A DNA stretch of 64,000 nucleotides from Iodobacter fluviatilis (lineage in GTDB: Bacteria; Pseudomonadota; Gammaproteobacteria; Burkholderiales; Chitinibacteraceae). Numbering within the stretch: the first letter of the stretch is position 1; the number at the start of each line of letters is the position of its first letter. The translations under genes were made by a program, and so were the position numbers. The DNA is taken from contig NZ_CP025781.1 in the NCBI RefSeq assembly GCF_004194535.1, forward strand, positions 4,216,001 through 4,280,000, written 5' to 3'. Positions 19,252 to 27,484 of this stretch are shown here, one piece after another. The notes beneath the pieces are model-generated. The model was not told where the DNA came from. It worked only from the letters and a program-made list of their open reading frames with translations, and searched no databases.

Positions 19252-19413
19252 GCAGCCTGTCGGGCTTAAGCGATCGTAGCGAGGAAAAGACCGGTTTGAG
19301 ACAGATTTCGCGGGTTTTTGAGGCGAATAGCTGGCTATTCAACGAGAAAATGCGTGAAATATGACCAAATCCGGCTTTTCCGTAGTAGATCAGTCTTAAG
19401 TCCGACAGGCTGC
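19252..19413. mobile_element. 162-bp MITE-like element with 19-bp terminal inverted repeats
   Basis: The ends GCAGCCTGTCGGGCTTAAG (19252-19270) and the complement of GCAGCCTGTCGGACTTAAG (19395-19413) differ at one base. Weaker pairing continues inward (GGAAAAG-CCGG motifs on both sides). The interior contains GAATAGCTGGCTATTC, a perfect palindrome, and no open frame. A second, right-truncated copy lies at 56735-56833. It sits in the 644-bp spacer between pta and parA, which otherwise holds no gene I can support. The parent transposase is not in the window. Confidence 0.85.
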
Positions 19414-19568
19414 CAGCCCAAGGACAAGAATAGAGGCCATTATTTCCTTACTTACCTTAACATTTACTTAAGTAAGACTGTCGCTCTGCTTTATATCAAA
19501 GAATCGTTTAGAATCACCTTGCTGCCGTGCAGCATCACGTTCTCCATCCATCACCTTAGGTGAGTTTT

Positions 19569-20354
19569 ATGACAGTTATTGTCGTTTTCAATCAAAAAGG
19601 TGGCGTAGGTAAAACCACGGTGACGGCCAATTTAGCGGCAGCTATCGCCAAAAATGGTGTAGAACCCCTTGTTATTGATCTAGACCCGCAAGCTCACCTC
19701 ACCTCACTTTATGGCATCAAGCCTAAAAGTAGTCAGAGCATTTACCGCTTTTTTCAGGGCGCGAGTACCCTTTCAGATTTAATTATTTCCAGAGACGACG
19801 GCATCAACTTTGTGCCTTCGCATTTAGAACTTGGCAAGGTGGATGCGCAGCTTACACGGCACAAAGATCACGTTTGGCGGCTCAAGCTCGCGCTGACCGC
19901 TGAGATGCTTTCAGGCTTTGGCCTGCCGATTATTATTGATTGCACCCCTACCCTTGGTGTGTTGTCGTTTTCAGCGATATTTGCTGCAGATATTATTCTG
20001 GCTCCCGTAGCCGCTGAATACCTAGCCCTTAATGGTGCAATGCAACTTGCGCAAACTTTAAAAGGATTAGAAAAATTCCAAGCCCGTAAACCACGCCGGT
20101 ATTTAATTAACCGCTACACCCCAGGCCAAATTACCGCCGAAACCGTATCGGGTCAGCTCACTAAGCATTTTCCTGGCGAAGTACTTAAAACGCGGATTCG
20201 GGAGCAAGAAGCGCTCTCAGCAGCGGTGGGTAGCGGATCAAACATCTTTGATTTTGCCCCCAGCTCTGGTGCTGCGGCTGACTTTACTTTTTTACTTGAT
20301 GAGCTAATCGAAAGTAACTTAATTTCGCTTTCATTAGATCTTCCATTCGAGTAA
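19569..20354 (+). CDS. ParA-family ATPase
   Basis: 261 residues from the ATG at 19569, which has an AGGTGAG ribosome site just upstream; a GTG at 19560 overlaps that site and is less likely. The deviant Walker A motif KGGVGKTT lies near residue 10, followed by VIDLDPQAHLTSLYG (Walker A') and IIDCTPTLGVLSF (Walker B). No ParB gene or parS-like array is adjacent, so it is an orphan ParA. Such proteins position plasmids, chromosomal loci or cytoplasmic protein clusters; its cargo is unknown. A hairpin follows the stop. Confidence 0.88.
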   Translation: MTVIVVFNQKGGVGKTTVTANLAAAIAKNGVEPLVIDLDPQAHLTSLYGIKPKSSQSIYRFFQGASTLSDLIISRDDGINFVPSHLELGKVDAQLTRHKDHVWRLKLALTAEMLSGFGLPIIIDCTPTLGVLSFSAIFAADIILAPVAAEYLALNGAMQLAQTLKGLEKFQARKPRRYLINRYTPGQITAETVSGQLTKHFPGEVLKTRIREQEALSAAVGSGSNIFDFAPSSGAAADFTFLLDELIESNLISLSLDLPFE

Positions 20355-20379
20355 GATTTAAAACAAAACCGATGCAAAT

Positions 20380-20404
20380 AGCCTGCTACTGGCGGTAGCA
20401 GGCT
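20380..20404 (+). terminator. Hairpin after the parA-like gene
   Basis: AGCCTGCTAC and GTAGCAGGCT form a perfect 10-bp stem with a five-base loop. No T run follows directly, so it may be a weak terminator or an mRNA-stabilising hairpin. Confidence 0.5.
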
Positions 20405-20550
20405 GATCTAAGCAGCCTATTTGTTCAGGTTAAACAAACACAGGACTGCGTGGTAATACACCGGCAGAAATCTTACACCTCTGTTAATATTAGCCCCGTA
20501 TTACGTCGTTTGTTTTACCTTATTACCTTGCACTTTGGAATCAACGTCTT

Positions 20551-21678
20551 ATGTTTAACGCCGTACCGCTTTCTGAACAACTGCAGCAATACTTCGGTTT
20601 TAGCCAATTTCGTGATGGGCAGCGTGAAGTTGTTGAAGCATTAGTTAATGGGCATTCGGCAATGGCGATTTTTCCAACAGGATCAGGAAAATCGCTGTGT
20701 TATCAGCTAGCCGCTTTGCAAATGCCACACCTTACTTTGGTGATATCTCCGCTATTAGCCTTAATGCGCGATCAACTGGCGTTTTTGCATAGCAAGGGCA
20801 TTCGTGCAGCCGCCATTGACTCCAGCCAAAGCCGCGAAGAAACCCAGCAAGTGATGCAAGATATACAGCAGGGTGAGCTAAAGATTTTAATGGTTTCAGT
20901 AGAGCGTTTAAAAAACGAGCGTTTTCGCCGTTTTATAGGCCAAGTATCAGTTTCATTACTGGTTATTGACGAAGCCCACTGCATTTCGGAATGGGGGCAT
21001 AATTTCCGTCCTGATTACCTAAAGCTGCCCGATTACAAAAAAGAACTCAATATCCCGCAAGCCCTACTCCTTACAGCGACAGCCACGCCAGCCGTTATCC
21101 AAGATATGGCGAGCAAATTTGCCATTCGCGATGAGCACGTTACAGTAACGGGCTTTTACCGCAGCAATTTACATTTGCATATTCGCCCCGTAGACAGCAC
21201 TCAAAAAGACGCAACCCTCATTCATCTGCTCGAAAAAACGCCGAATGCCCCCTGTGTGGTGTATGTAACGCAGCAGCAAACCGCCGAAACAGTAGCTGAT
21301 AAATTACAGGCAGCAGGAATCCACGCCACGGCTTATCACGCGGGCTTAGATAATCTGCTACGCCAGCAGATTCAAGATGATTTTATGCAAGGCAAATCGC
21401 AAGTGATTGTGGCAACAATTGCCTTTGGCATGGGTATTGATAAAAGCGATATTCGCCAAGTGATTCATTACGATTTACCCAAATCGGTAGAAAACTATAG
21501 CCAAGAAATTGGTCGCGCTGGGCGGGATGGCAAAAAATCGCTCTGTACTTTATTAGGCAGCCAAGATGGGCTAAATCTGCTAAAAAACTTTGTTTATGGC
21601 GATACGCCAGAGCAAGCATCCATTGCCAAAGTATTAAAAAATATTGTAGATGAAGCGGGAATGGCCAATGGGAGATGA
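20551..21678 (+). CDS. RecQ-family DNA helicase, N-terminal part of a split gene
   Basis: 375 codons holding the two helicase lobes of RecQ. Motif 0 is YFGFSQFRDGQ, Walker A is FPTGSGKSLCYQLA, the DEAH box is VIDEAHCISEWGHNFRPDY, motif III is LLLTATATPAV, and motifs V-VI are IVATIAFGMGIDKSDIRQVIHYDLPKSVENYSQEIGRAGRDG. The frame ends abruptly at 21676, where the next frame carries on with the expected zinc-binding/RQC-like part. The upstream sequence matches RecQ-like helicases in which WE-hydrophobic and SNIRQLPLKTLL follow, so one base has been lost or gained near 21660-21672. The fragment would lack the C-terminal domain and may be inactive unless the two parts associate. Confidence 0.88.
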   Translation: MFNAVPLSEQLQQYFGFSQFRDGQREVVEALVNGHSAMAIFPTGSGKSLCYQLAALQMPHLTLVISPLLALMRDQLAFLHSKGIRAAAIDSSQSREETQQVMQDIQQGELKILMVSVERLKNERFRRFIGQVSVSLLVIDEAHCISEWGHNFRPDYLKLPDYKKELNIPQALLLTATATPAVIQDMASKFAIRDEHVTVTGFYRSNLHLHIRPVDSTQKDATLIHLLEKTPNAPCVVYVTQQQTAETVADKLQAAGIHATAYHAGLDNLLRQQIQDDFMQGKSQVIVATIAFGMGIDKSDIRQVIHYDLPKSVENYSQEIGRAGRDGKKSLCTLLGSQDGLNLLKNFVYGDTPEQASIAKVLKNIVDEAGMANGR

Positions 21679-22511
21679 CGTTATTTAGCCTGTCTTCCCA
21701 AAGCAATATCCGCCAATTGCCTTTAAAAACCTTGCTGGTATATTTAAATATGCAAGGCAAAATTAAACCGCTGTATAGCTATTACAGCGAATACCGTTTT
21801 GTATTGCAAATGAGCGAAGCCGATTTGCTGGGGCATTTTAATAGTGATCGGCGCGAGTTTATTGCCACCTTGCTCAAGCATTCCAAATTAGCCAGAACAT
21901 GGTATAGCTTTGATTTTGTCTCTTTTTTAAATGAATTCCCCGATCAGCGCCAACGCGCCGTAGCCGCGCTAGAATATCTAGATGAAGCAAGTTTTTTGCG
22001 CCTAGAAACCAAGCAAATGACCGATGTTTTTCAAGTGCTAAGCCCCATTGATCCAGCGCCATTATCCTTAAGCCTTTATCAGCAGTTTAACCAAAAAGAG
22101 CAAAACGAGCTTAATCGCCTCAGCCAAATGCTGGCCTTATTTGAAAGCACCGAATGCCTAAGCCATACACTTGCCAATTACTTTGGTGATGCCGCGGCAC
22201 CCACACAATGCGGGCATTGCAGCGTATGCCACGGCAAACCCGCCACCTTGCCCCCTGCCCCAGAGCTGGTTGAGCTAGAACGCCTAGATTTAAACGCTAT
22301 GTGCCAAGACCTGATCAGCAAAGCAGGTAAGCCCCTGAGTGCGCATCTACTTAGCTGTTTTCTCTGTGGCATCACCCTGCCCCACCTCACCAAATACCGC
22401 GCTAGTAAAATGACTTATTTTGGCAAACTGGCAGATTACCCTTTTGCAGAAGTCAGGGCAGCTTTGTTGTTGGAAACGATCTTGCCCACTGATAACAGCA
22501 TGGCCCTATAA
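21675..22511 (+). CDS. RecQ-family DNA helicase, C-terminal part of a split gene
   Basis: 278 codons that continue the helicase in the -1 frame. The family-typical SNIRQLPLKTLLVYL is followed by an extended domain and a cysteine cluster of the form CGHCSVC near residue 176, consistent with zinc binding. Its ATG overlaps the TGA of the first part as ATGA, an arrangement that can support translational coupling, but no well-spaced ribosome site is seen. It could be a true frameshift mutation, a sequencing error, or a two-subunit helicase. The C-terminal 80 residues include an HLTKYRASKMTYFGKLADYPF segment. No second copy of the gene is in the window. Confidence 0.75.
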   Translation: MTLFSLSSQSNIRQLPLKTLLVYLNMQGKIKPLYSYYSEYRFVLQMSEADLLGHFNSDRREFIATLLKHSKLARTWYSFDFVSFLNEFPDQRQRAVAALEYLDEASFLRLETKQMTDVFQVLSPIDPAPLSLSLYQQFNQKEQNELNRLSQMLALFESTECLSHTLANYFGDAAAPTQCGHCSVCHGKPATLPPAPELVELERLDLNAMCQDLISKAGKPLSAHLLSCFLCGITLPHLTKYRASKMTYFGKLADYPFAEVRAALLLETILPTDNSMAL

Positions 22512-22629
22512 ATGGCGTAAATCAGTGCAAAAATAAGCCACGACTCATCAAAAGATCGCCAACGCAAAATCGCAAGCATGACCATTGCGGCGTAGAATGC
22601 GCTGTTTTTTGTGTTTTCTTGAGAATTTT

Positions 22630-23196
22630 ATGGCAAAACTTTACTTTCGCTACTCCGCCATGAATGCGGGGAAATCTACCGCCATGCTCCAAGTTGCTCA
22701 CAATTATGAAGAACGCAATATGCAAATTGCACTCTTTACCGCAGCGATTGATGACAGGCATAGCGTGGGCACAGTGGCATCGCGCCTAGGGGTGACGCGC
22801 TCGGCAGAGATTTTTAACGTAGATACCGATTTTAGTCAGTTATTTTCCAATCGAATTGTGGCCTGTATTTTGATTGATGAAGCGCAGTTTTTAAGCCCAG
22901 AGCAAGTCAAGCAGCTACATATCTTGGCGCATCAAAAGAATTTACCGGTGATTTGCTACGGCCTGCGCGCCGATTTCTTGGGCATGCCCTTTCCTGGCTC
23001 TGCCTATTTGCTTGCACTGGCCGACGATTTAGAAGAAATGAAAACCATTTGCCTATGCGGCAAAAAAGCAACGATGAATGCCAGATTTAATGCCGCAGGC
23101 TTACGTGAAGTATCTGGCGAGCAAATTGTGATTGGCGGCAATTCTCTCTACCTTGCCATGTGCGCGAAATGCTATTACGCGGCTAAAACAACTTAA
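22630..23196 (+). CDS. tdk: Thymidine kinase
   Basis: 188 residues from the ATG at 22630; the open frame begins 15 codons earlier but the conserved KLYFRYSAMNAGKST P-loop defines this start. A Walker B/DEAQ region (ILIDEAQFLSPEQV), the lasso loop GLRADFLGMPFPGS, and two zinc-binding cysteine pairs (ICLCGKKATMNAR; MCAKCYYAAK) are visible. This is the type II (tetrameric, zinc-containing) thymidine kinase that salvages thymidine to dTMP. It follows the helicase gene by about 120 bp and is followed by a GC-rich hairpin. Confidence 0.96.
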   Translation: MAKLYFRYSAMNAGKSTAMLQVAHNYEERNMQIALFTAAIDDRHSVGTVASRLGVTRSAEIFNVDTDFSQLFSNRIVACILIDEAQFLSPEQVKQLHILAHQKNLPVICYGLRADFLGMPFPGSAYLLALADDLEEMKTICLCGKKATMNARFNAAGLREVSGEQIVIGGNSLYLAMCAKCYYAAKTT

Positions 23197-23215
23197 CACC
23201 CTAAGACAAAAGAAA

Positions 23216-23245
23216 CGTAGGGGCGCTGCTTGCTGTGCCCCTACG
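23216..23245. terminator. GC-rich hairpin after tdk
   Basis: CGTAGGGGC and GCCCCTACG form a perfect 9-bp stem with a 12-base loop. It may terminate tdk or be a dispersed palindromic repeat; there is no clear T run. Confidence 0.5.
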
Positions 23246-23368
23246 AAGTATTCGCATCATGCCACGCCAATATTCACATCAAATGCAACTGACTTGCACA
23301 AAAGGGTGATAAATTGCTATTGTTCGCCCTGATGCTGTAATGATGCACCATAAATATCGGAGATTGGC

Positions 23369-23470
23369 GTGAGAGGTTTATTTGAAATGGCCGCATGGCA
23401 GCGGGTGCTGTGTGTGCTGCCTTTATTATTACTGCTATGGGCACTGACCGATTGGGCCATGCAAGCATGA
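23369..23470 (+). CDS. 33-residue single-pass membrane peptide of the metal ABC operon
   Basis: A short frame from GTG 23369 to TGA 23468 that is easily missed. A GGAG ribosome site at 23359-23362 lies six bases before the GTG. Its TGA overlaps the ATG of the ABC ATPase as ATGA, so translation is coupled. The peptide starts MRGLFEMAAWQRVLC and goes on with a leucine-rich hydrophobic helix ending WALTDWAMQA, a plausible membrane segment of about 18 residues. I do not recognise a named family. Its placement as first gene of the operon suggests an accessory subunit or assembly factor for the transporter; that is inferred. Confidence 0.6.
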   Translation: MRGLFEMAAWQRVLCVLPLLLLLWALTDWAMQA

Positions 23471-24186
23471 TTGAAGTACACCACCTCACACTCTGCTACC
23501 GCGATAGAACTGCGGTACATGCGCTGTCTGGCCGGTTTGAAACCGGCAGCCATACTGCCGTGGTTGGCCCAAATGGCGCAGGAAAATCCACCCTATTGGC
23601 CGCTTTGGCTGGGATTAAATCTGCTGATCAAGGCCATGTGCATTCACATGGCAAACTGGCTTTTTTAGCCCAGCTTTCTACCCTAGACAAGCAATTTCCC
23701 TTAATGGTAAGAGAGCTGGCTCTGGCAGGGGCTTGGTCTCGGCGTGGCGCATGGCGCGGCCTCTCTAAGCAAGATCGCTTGCAAGCCGATGCCGCTCTAG
23801 AGCGTGTAGGCTTAAGCGATTTTGCTAATGCACCGATTAGTAATTTATCCGGCGGCCAGCTGCAACGCGCTCGCTTTGCACGGCTGATTGTTGAAGATGC
23901 CGATGTGTTGCTGCTAGACGAGCCTTTTGCCAATGTGGATAGCACCACGGTAGATAAGCTTTTAGAAGTACAAGACGATTGGCATCGCCAAGGAAAAACC
24001 CAAATCACCGTCTTGCACGATATCTCGCAAGTACGCGCGCACTATCCGCAAACCCTGCTCCTAGCGCAATCGGCCATTGCTTGGGGCAATACCGCTGATG
24101 TACTGACGAATGAATTACTTGCAGAAGCAAACCGCCGCGCTCAGCACTGGCGCAATGATGCTGCATGGTGTGAGGTATGCGAATAA
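23467..24186 (+). CDS. Metal ABC transporter ATPase (ZnuC/MntB-like)
   Basis: 239 residues from the ATG at 23467. The upstream 24 codons of the longer open frame belong to the overlapping small peptide gene region. All ABC motifs are present: Walker A GPNGAGKST, Q-loop LAFLAQLS, signature LSGGQLQRARFARLI, Walker B VLLLDEPFANVD and the H-loop HDIS. It is the nucleotide-binding subunit for the permease and binding protein that follow, with gene overlaps at both ends. The binding protein's histidine-rich loop points to zinc or manganese. Confidence 0.93.
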   Translation: MIEVHHLTLCYRDRTAVHALSGRFETGSHTAVVGPNGAGKSTLLAALAGIKSADQGHVHSHGKLAFLAQLSTLDKQFPLMVRELALAGAWSRRGAWRGLSKQDRLQADAALERVGLSDFANAPISNLSGGQLQRARFARLIVEDADVLLLDEPFANVDSTTVDKLLEVQDDWHRQGKTQITVLHDISQVRAHYPQTLLLAQSAIAWGNTADVLTNELLAEANRRAQHWRNDAAWCEVCE

Positions 24187-25049
24187 TGGCTCAATATGAA
24201 ATTATCAGCGCACTGACAGAATTTGCTTTTATGCGCCGCGCACTGGTCGGCAGCATGGCGTTGGCGATAGGCTGCGCACCAGTAGGCATTTTGCTCTTAC
24301 TGCGGCGGATGTCTTTATTTGGCGATGCCCTATCGCACGCCGTATTACCTGGGGCTGCCATTGGCTTTTTACTTGGGGGCTTAACCTTGCCTTGGCTGGC
24401 TGGAGGCGGATTAGTGGCAGGCTTACTGGTGGCTTTAGCTGCCAGCGTGGCCGCCAGAAAATCCCGATTAAACGAAGACGCCAGCTTCGCTGGGTTTTAT
24501 TTATTGGCGCTGGCCATTGGCGTGCTGATTGTTTCTAAATGGGGCAGTAGCGTTGATCTGATTCATCTTTTATTTGGCTCAGTGCTGGCCATTGATGATC
24601 CATCTTTACTAATTGTAAGTAGCGTAGCCACGATCACCCTGCTCTGGCTAGCGATTGAATACCGAGGCATTGTGCTGGAATGCGCTGATTCAGGCTTTAT
24701 TGCCGCCACCAGCGGCAATGGCATGCGCTTTCATATTGGCTTTATGGTAATTGCCGTGCTTAATTTTGTGGCAGCCTTTCAGGCTATGGGAACCCTAATG
24801 GCGGTGGGGCTAATGATGCTACCTGCAGCCACCGCTCGGCTGTGGGTAGAAAGGCTTTCCATGCTGTTTGTGCTGTCTTGGGCGATTGCCCTATTTGCCT
24901 GCGTAGCGGGGCTAATTGCCTCTTACCAATGGGACTTGCCATCTGGCCCCGCCATTGTACTCATTGCAGGCGCTCTGTACTGCCTATCGCTGCTACTTGC
25001 CCCTTTTGGCTTATTTGTGCGGCGCAAATCGCGTCACCATGCGATTTAA
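24186..25049 (+). CDS. Metal ABC transporter permease (ZnuB-like)
   Basis: 287 residues from the ATG at 24186, which overlaps the ATPase stop codon (TAATG) and has a GAGG site 11 bases upstream; an in-frame ATG at 24177 would leave no room for that site. About eight membrane helices with the ABC-3 family signature: MSLFGDALSHAVLPGAAIGFLLGG, VGLMMLPAATARLWVERL. It forms the inner-membrane channel for the ATPase at 23467 and the binding protein at 25083. Confidence 0.93.
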   Translation: MAQYEIISALTEFAFMRRALVGSMALAIGCAPVGILLLLRRMSLFGDALSHAVLPGAAIGFLLGGLTLPWLAGGGLVAGLLVALAASVAARKSRLNEDASFAGFYLLALAIGVLIVSKWGSSVDLIHLLFGSVLAIDDPSLLIVSSVATITLLWLAIEYRGIVLECADSGFIAATSGNGMRFHIGFMVIAVLNFVAAFQAMGTLMAVGLMMLPAATARLWVERLSMLFVLSWAIALFACVAGLIASYQWDLPSGPAIVLIAGALYCLSLLLAPFGLFVRRKSRHHAI

Positions 25050-25082
25050 ACCTTAAACCTAGCTGACTTTCAGGATTTAATC

Positions 25083-25958
25083 ATGCGTAAACATTTACTC
25101 GCCCTGCTACTGGCCGTTAGCAGCGTCGCCCAAGCAGCACCACTTAAAGTAGCGGCTAGCTTTAGCGTACTGGCTAATTTAGTACAGGAAATCGGCGGCA
25201 GCCGAGTGGAAGTCAGCAGCTTAGTGGGCATGGATGAAGACGCACACATCTGGCAAGCCAAACCCGCAGACCTTAAAAAACTCTCGGCTACCTCTATATT
25301 TTTTGTCAACGGGCTGGGTTTCGAAGGCTGGTTAAAGCGCGTGGAGCAAGCCTCTGCCTATAAAGGCCACGTGGTTACCGTTAGCAAAAACATCAAGCCA
25401 AGACAGATGGCAGAAGCGGGCCATGAAGGCCATAACCACGGCCACACCGATCCACACGCTTGGCATGACCCACAGGCCGTGCTGCTGATGGTAGAAGAAA
25501 TCAAGCTCGCACTAACAAAAGCCGACCCCGCCGGTGCAAACCAGTACGCACAAAACGCTAGTCGCTTTAAAGGCCAGATTGCAGAGCTGGATCAAAAAAC
25601 CAGCACCGCTTTTGCTGCGATTCCAGCAGCTAACAGAAAGCTAGTAACTTCACACGATGCATTGGGTTATCTAGGTGCACGCTATCAGCTGCAATTACTG
25701 CCGCTACAAAGCATTTCTACTGAAGCCGAGCCCAGCGCCCGACAAATGGCAGCACTAATCCGCGAGATTCGTAAAAACAATATTCGTGCAGTGTTTGCAG
25801 AAAACATCAGCAATCCAAAGCTGATTGCACAAATTGCCAGCGAAACCCAAGCCAAAGTTGGCCCACCTCTCTATACCGATGCTTTATCAAAAAAAGCGCC
25901 CAGCTGGCTGGCCATGTTTAGCCATAATACGCAGGCTATTTTGGACGCTTTAAAGTAA
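25083..25958 (+). CDS. Zinc/metal ABC transporter substrate-binding protein (ZnuA-like)
   Basis: 291 residues with a signal peptide ending AQAAPLKVAAS. The cluster A-I fold is recognisable from SFSVLANLVQEIGG and the DAHIWQAKPADLKKL ligand segment. A histidine-rich loop (HEGHNHGHTDPHAWHDP, near residues 116-132) is followed by SHDALGYLGARYQLQ and the C-terminal YTDALSKKAPSW. His residues in the D/E-xHxW, HAWHD and TSHDAL segments and the C-terminal acidic residue would bind the metal, as in ZnuA. A histidine loop favours zinc. It captures the metal in the periplasm for the permease upstream. Confidence 0.93.
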   Translation: MRKHLLALLLAVSSVAQAAPLKVAASFSVLANLVQEIGGSRVEVSSLVGMDEDAHIWQAKPADLKKLSATSIFFVNGLGFEGWLKRVEQASAYKGHVVTVSKNIKPRQMAEAGHEGHNHGHTDPHAWHDPQAVLLMVEEIKLALTKADPAGANQYAQNASRFKGQIAELDQKTSTAFAAIPAANRKLVTSHDALGYLGARYQLQLLPLQSISTEAEPSARQMAALIREIRKNNIRAVFAENISNPKLIAQIASETQAKVGPPLYTDALSKKAPSWLAMFSHNTQAILDALK

Positions 25959-25969
25959 GAGGCTGCTCA

Positions 25970-26395
25970 ATGCAAATTCGCAAAGTGATCCTCCCCCTTG
26001 CCGCCTTACTCACTCTTACTGGGCTGATCGGCTCTTTAGCCTCTAATGCTGATGAGCCGCTTACCAGCTGGCAATTGCTGGCTAAGATTAAAATCAGCCC
26101 TGGCTTATTGGGGGAAGCTGAAACAACATTTGACCCTCGCATTAAAGCATTGGATCAAACAGACATCAGCTTGGCGGGGTATATGTTTCCGCTGCAGGCA
26201 GGGAGTAGTGTGCGGCGCTTTATTTTATCGGCTAAACCACCTACCTGCGCCAGCTGTATGCCTGGTGGTAGCGAAGCCATGGTATTGGTGAATAGCCCCC
26301 AGCCGATTAAAGTCAGCACTGAGCGCATGCATATTAAGGGACAGTTCAAAATTGTGCAGGAAATGGGGCTGTTTTATCGACTAGACATGGCTTGA
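25970..26395 (+). CDS. DUF3299 protein with signal peptide
   Basis: 141 residues, last gene of the metal ABC operon, 11 bp after the binding-protein gene. A signal peptide or membrane anchor lies in residues 1-26. The core LAGYMFPLQAGSSVRRFILSAKPPTCASCMPGGSEAMV is diagnostic of DUF3299, including the CxxC motif. Members are often encoded beside zinc or copper handling genes and TonB receptors. A periplasmic metallochaperone-like role, with the CASC cysteines and the neighbouring ABC transporter, is inferred. The 3' end converges on a decayed acetyltransferase on the other strand. Confidence 0.85.
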   Translation: MQIRKVILPLAALLTLTGLIGSLASNADEPLTSWQLLAKIKISPGLLGEAETTFDPRIKALDQTDISLAGYMFPLQAGSSVRRFILSAKPPTCASCMPGGSEAMVLVNSPQPIKVSTERMHIKGQFKIVQEMGLFYRLDMA

Positions 26396-26570
26396 GATCT
26401 TCCACATGCCTTAGTAGGGCTTTACCCAAGCCATTGCCCTGCCAATCGTCATGCACAAAAAAGTGGCTCATTAAGTCTGTTTGTTGTAAATCTGCATACG
26501 CCACCAACTGAGCTTTGCACTCCACAATACGAGGATTTAATCGCTCAAGGAATTCGCTAACCAAATACAT
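26346..26570 (-). pseudogene. Remnant of a GNAT acetyltransferase
   Basis: A 74-codon reverse frame contains the GNAT core RIVECKAQLVAYADLQ and FFVHDDWQGNGLGKALLRHVE, which matches the acetyl-CoA-binding motif A (Q/R-x-x-G-x-G/A). It lacks the usual N-terminal and C-terminal parts of a roughly 150-residue enzyme, and its 3' end overlaps the DUF3299 gene by about 50 bp. It is called as a truncated, probably inactive gene. The DNA upstream to 26640 does not restore a plausible frame. Confidence 0.6.
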
Positions 26571-26667
26571 CTCGTAACCTGCCGCAGATCACAAACAGCG
26601 CTGCAACAATCCTTGCAAAACTGCCCAGCGTTTAGCCAGATTAATTTTCCTGCCCATGCATAAAAGA

Positions 26668-26696
26668 ACAGCCCTCAGTGAGCTACTGAGAGCTGT
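26668..26696 (-). terminator. Terminator after the ClpP-like gene
   Basis: ACAGCCCTCAGT pairs with ACTGAGAGCTGT (one mismatch) around a five-base loop. On the minus strand it is followed by a TTCTTTTATG T-rich tail, downstream of the ClpP-like stop codon at 26714. Confidence 0.75.
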
Positions 26697-26713
26697 TGAT
26701 GGCAAACTTACGT

Positions 26714-27292
26714 TTATTCCAAATCAGCGTAGCTTTGAATCACGCGCGAAACAAGGCCGTATTCAATGGCCTCCTGCGGGTTCATCCAGTAATCACGCTC
26801 AATATCATTCAGTACTTTTTCTAGGCTTTGCCCGGTTTCTTTAGCAATCACCGCCGCAATTCGCTCCCTCATACGGATGATTTCTTTAACTTGGATTTCC
26901 ACATCGGATGCCGACCCACCCATGCCGCCGCTGGGTTGATGAATCAAAAAACGCGTATTTGGCAGGCATACCCTTCGCTCTTTTGGCACAGAAAGGAATA
27001 TATGTGCTCCTGCGCTGGCCACCCAGCCGCTGCCTATCATATTCACCGGCGCACGAATAAATTTGATGATGTCGTGAATTACATCGCCCGATTCCACATG
27101 GCCGCCAGGCGATGAAATCAGGATATTAATCGGCTTGGCGGATTCTGTTGCCAGCGCAATTAAGCGCCTAGCAGTGTCTTTAGCCAATACATCGTTAATG
27201 GTGCCGATAATAAAAACAAAACGCGATTCAAACGCTTTTTCTTCCAAAAAGGCATCTTGCGAGCCTCCTGTTGCCGCGACTTCTTCAGACAT
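26714..27292 (-). CDS. ClpP-like serine protease subunit
   Basis: 192 residues in the ClpP fold. The catalytic triad is intact: Ser93 in GWVASAGA, His118 in FLIHQP, and Asp167 in ERDYWM. The family's PNTRFLIHQPSGGMGG and VKEIIRMRERIAAVIAKETGQSLEKVLNDIERD blocks are present. It differs from the standard ClpP at the N-terminus (starts MSEEVAATGGSQDAF) and is not next to a clpX or clpA gene, so it is probably a second, divergent ClpP. Whether it pairs with Clp ATPases or works alone is unknown. Confidence 0.88.
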   Translation of the reverse strand: MSEEVAATGGSQDAFLEEKAFESRFVFIIGTINDVLAKDTARRLIALATESAKPINILISSPGGHVESGDVIHDIIKFIRAPVNMIGSGWVASAGAHIFLSVPKERRVCLPNTRFLIHQPSGGMGGSASDVEIQVKEIIRMRERIAAVIAKETGQSLEKVLNDIERDYWMNPQEAIEYGLVSRVIQSYADLE

Positions 27293-27484
27293 TGCATGCT
27301 CCCCAGACGGTTAAACTTACAAACATCAACAGCAATCATAATGGAATACGTGAAGATTGCCACCTTTATTCATTATGCAGCCCAGCATTTCCTTACTAAG
27401 CGCCCGAGCATTGACGCTAAGCAATACCCTTTAAGCCTACTACGCCTACTCTGTTGAATACTTCGTAAGGATAAACAGAAGAAA

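Noticed and set aside
21636-21645. Poly-A slippery site as programmed frameshift in the helicase
   Set aside because: A -1 shift there runs into a TGA within a few codons, so it cannot join the two parts.
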